DNA of 64,000 bases from the NCBI GenBank assembly GCA_035624455.1, contig DASPRM010000157.1, positions 23,795-87,794 on the forward strand. Reading direction: 5' to 3'. The notes below the pieces were generated by a model, which made no database searches, had not been told where the DNA came from, and saw only the letters and a program-made list of their open reading frames with translations. The translations under genes and the position numbers were made by a program. This stretch comes from Terriglobales bacterium. GTDB lineage: Bacteria > Acidobacteriota > Terriglobia > Terriglobales > Acidobacteriaceae. This document shows positions 63,409 to 64,000 of this stretch, one piece after another (within the stretch, counting starts at the first letter, position 1; every line of letters begins with the position of its first letter).

Positions 63409-63425
63409 ATATCTTGACACGATAT
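63409..63425. promoter_or_regulatory. Inverted repeat around TTGACA
   Basis: ATATC-TTGACAC-GATAT has 5-bp arms with a TTGACA in the spacer. It is 9 bp from the first palindrome. A regulator bound here would cover a -35 box, if TTGACA is one. Confidence 0.4.
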
Positions 63426-63593
63426 ACAGGTGCGGGAAATCCAACGGTTTCCGTCCGCCACTCGGCTTTACCGGTGAAATTGCGTACGCCACGGCAAACA
63501 GCCGGTTCGTGAGCGATTCGGTTCTGCTTTAGCTTCGCGCCCTGCCGTATGATGGCGAATCTCGCCTGATTTCAAGGCGGGCCACTGAGTGCG

Positions 63594-63941
63594 ATGGGAG
63601 GACATGTGGCAAACGAAAATCTTGCAGAAGCACGCGCGGATACAAGTCTTGCTGACAAAGTCTTCAGTAATTCGCCCAATATGCTCGTGCTTTGTCTTAC
63701 GGTCATAGGCCTGGTCAAGATTTATACGCGTTTCGAGAGAATCACCACGCTTGCCGACAATTTCCTGGCCTTCATCTGCCTCGGATATTTTGTGGCGACA
63801 CTCGTTTCCTACCTGGCGTTGCGGAGCCAGCAGAAAGCGCAGCGACTCAGGCTCGCGAAGATAGCAGACCTCCTATTCCTGATTTCGCTGTGCTCCACCG
63901 CTGCCGTAGCCGTTTTCATGACTTTCACCCTGCAGGGCTAG
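63594..63941 (+). CDS. Small membrane protein
   Basis: A 115-residue protein with three hydrophobic segments (NMLVLCLTVIGLVKIY, NFLAFICLGYFVATLVSYLAL, LLFLISLCSTAAVAVFMTF). No family recognised. The ATG at 63594 is used. A GTG at 63606, preceded by GGGAGGACAT, has the better ribosome-binding site and may be the real start. Confidence 0.65.
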   Translation: MGGHVANENLAEARADTSLADKVFSNSPNMLVLCLTVIGLVKIYTRFERITTLADNFLAFICLGYFVATLVSYLALRSQQKAQRLRLAKIADLLFLISLCSTAAVAVFMTFTLQG

Positions 63942-64000
63942 AGGAGGAATACGGCTACTGGCGTGTGCAGTGAAAAGTTCGGCAGGAGTGCATGGGAAAC

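Larger units (their letters stand above)
63273..63593. other. Intergenic region with palindromes
   Basis: About 320 bp if the upstream gene starts at 63272. It contains the two operator-like palindromes described separately (63382-63399 and 63409-63425) and otherwise nothing I can name. Confidence 0.5.

Overview
The window looks like chromosomal, mostly housekeeping DNA from a GC-rich Gram-negative bacterium, most likely an Acidobacteriota (Koribacter/Terriglobia-like). This is an inference from: lpxD (lipid A, so an outer membrane), menaquinone and cytochrome c maturation genes, Bacillus-type fadNAE and split glycine dehydrogenase, many alternative start codons, short families such as DUF6982-like, DUF1844 and DUF2911, and several families of interspersed hairpin repeats. 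I see no rRNA, tRNA, CRISPR array, prophage or insertion sequence.

Layout. 1-6233 (minus): accA (cut by the window edge), dnaE and a tRNA nucleotidyltransferase with a histone-H1-like tail. 6580-9147 (plus): DUF6982-like, lpxD and a receiver-PAS protein. 9226-20624 (minus): plsC-like acyltransferase, M61 peptidase, mpl, an S66 carboxypeptidase, dapF, a membrane glycosyltransferase, a PfkB kinase, mtnP and a secreted putative metalloprotease; much of this is overlapping or abutting and centres on peptidoglycan recycling, DAP synthesis and salvage. 20716-27931: TPR protein, leuB-like dehydrogenase, the tight ygfZ / DUF1844 / metallo-hydrolase / ribF operon, a secreted Ig-like protein and an MFS transporter. 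28010-28165 is a large palindromic repeat. 28268-31398 (minus): EamA transporter, a small glutaredoxin with an in-frame UGA at its active-site position, an OsmC protein and a CDF metal transporter with three C-terminal regulatory domains. 31545-37450: parvulin, NAD-dependent epimerase, menG/ubiE-aroB and the divergent nadB. 37516-42843: orphan DppC-like permease, secreted protein, ccmABCD and a Cys-type ccmE. 42980-46807: thiC, GAF protein, patatin phospholipase, Nudix hydrolase. 47292-53004: fadN, fadA, fadE for fatty-acid beta-oxidation. 53204-63941: DUF2911, FmdB zinc ribbon, the glycine cleavage genes gcvT-gcvH-(small exported protein)-gcvPA-gcvPB, a repeat-containing exported protein, a MerR-like/TPR fusion, a zinc-ribbon/GAF protein and two small membrane proteins.

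Most notable. (1) A 79-codon glutaredoxin gene at 29447-29208 (minus) has UGA in place of the first active-site cysteine codon, followed by a perfect 8-bp hairpin 24 nt downstream. This is a probable selenoprotein that ordinary gene calling would miss. (2) DapF keeps all other recognisable active-site residues, but both catalytic cysteines are serine. (3) CcmE carries the CxxxY heme-binding motif instead of the histidine type. (4) Unusual fusions include a CCA-type nucleotidyltransferase with an Ala/Lys/Pro tail, a MerR-like/TPR protein and a CDF transporter with a triplicated dimerisation domain. (5) Several dispersed hairpin repeat families occupy intergenic gaps, some apparently serving as terminators.
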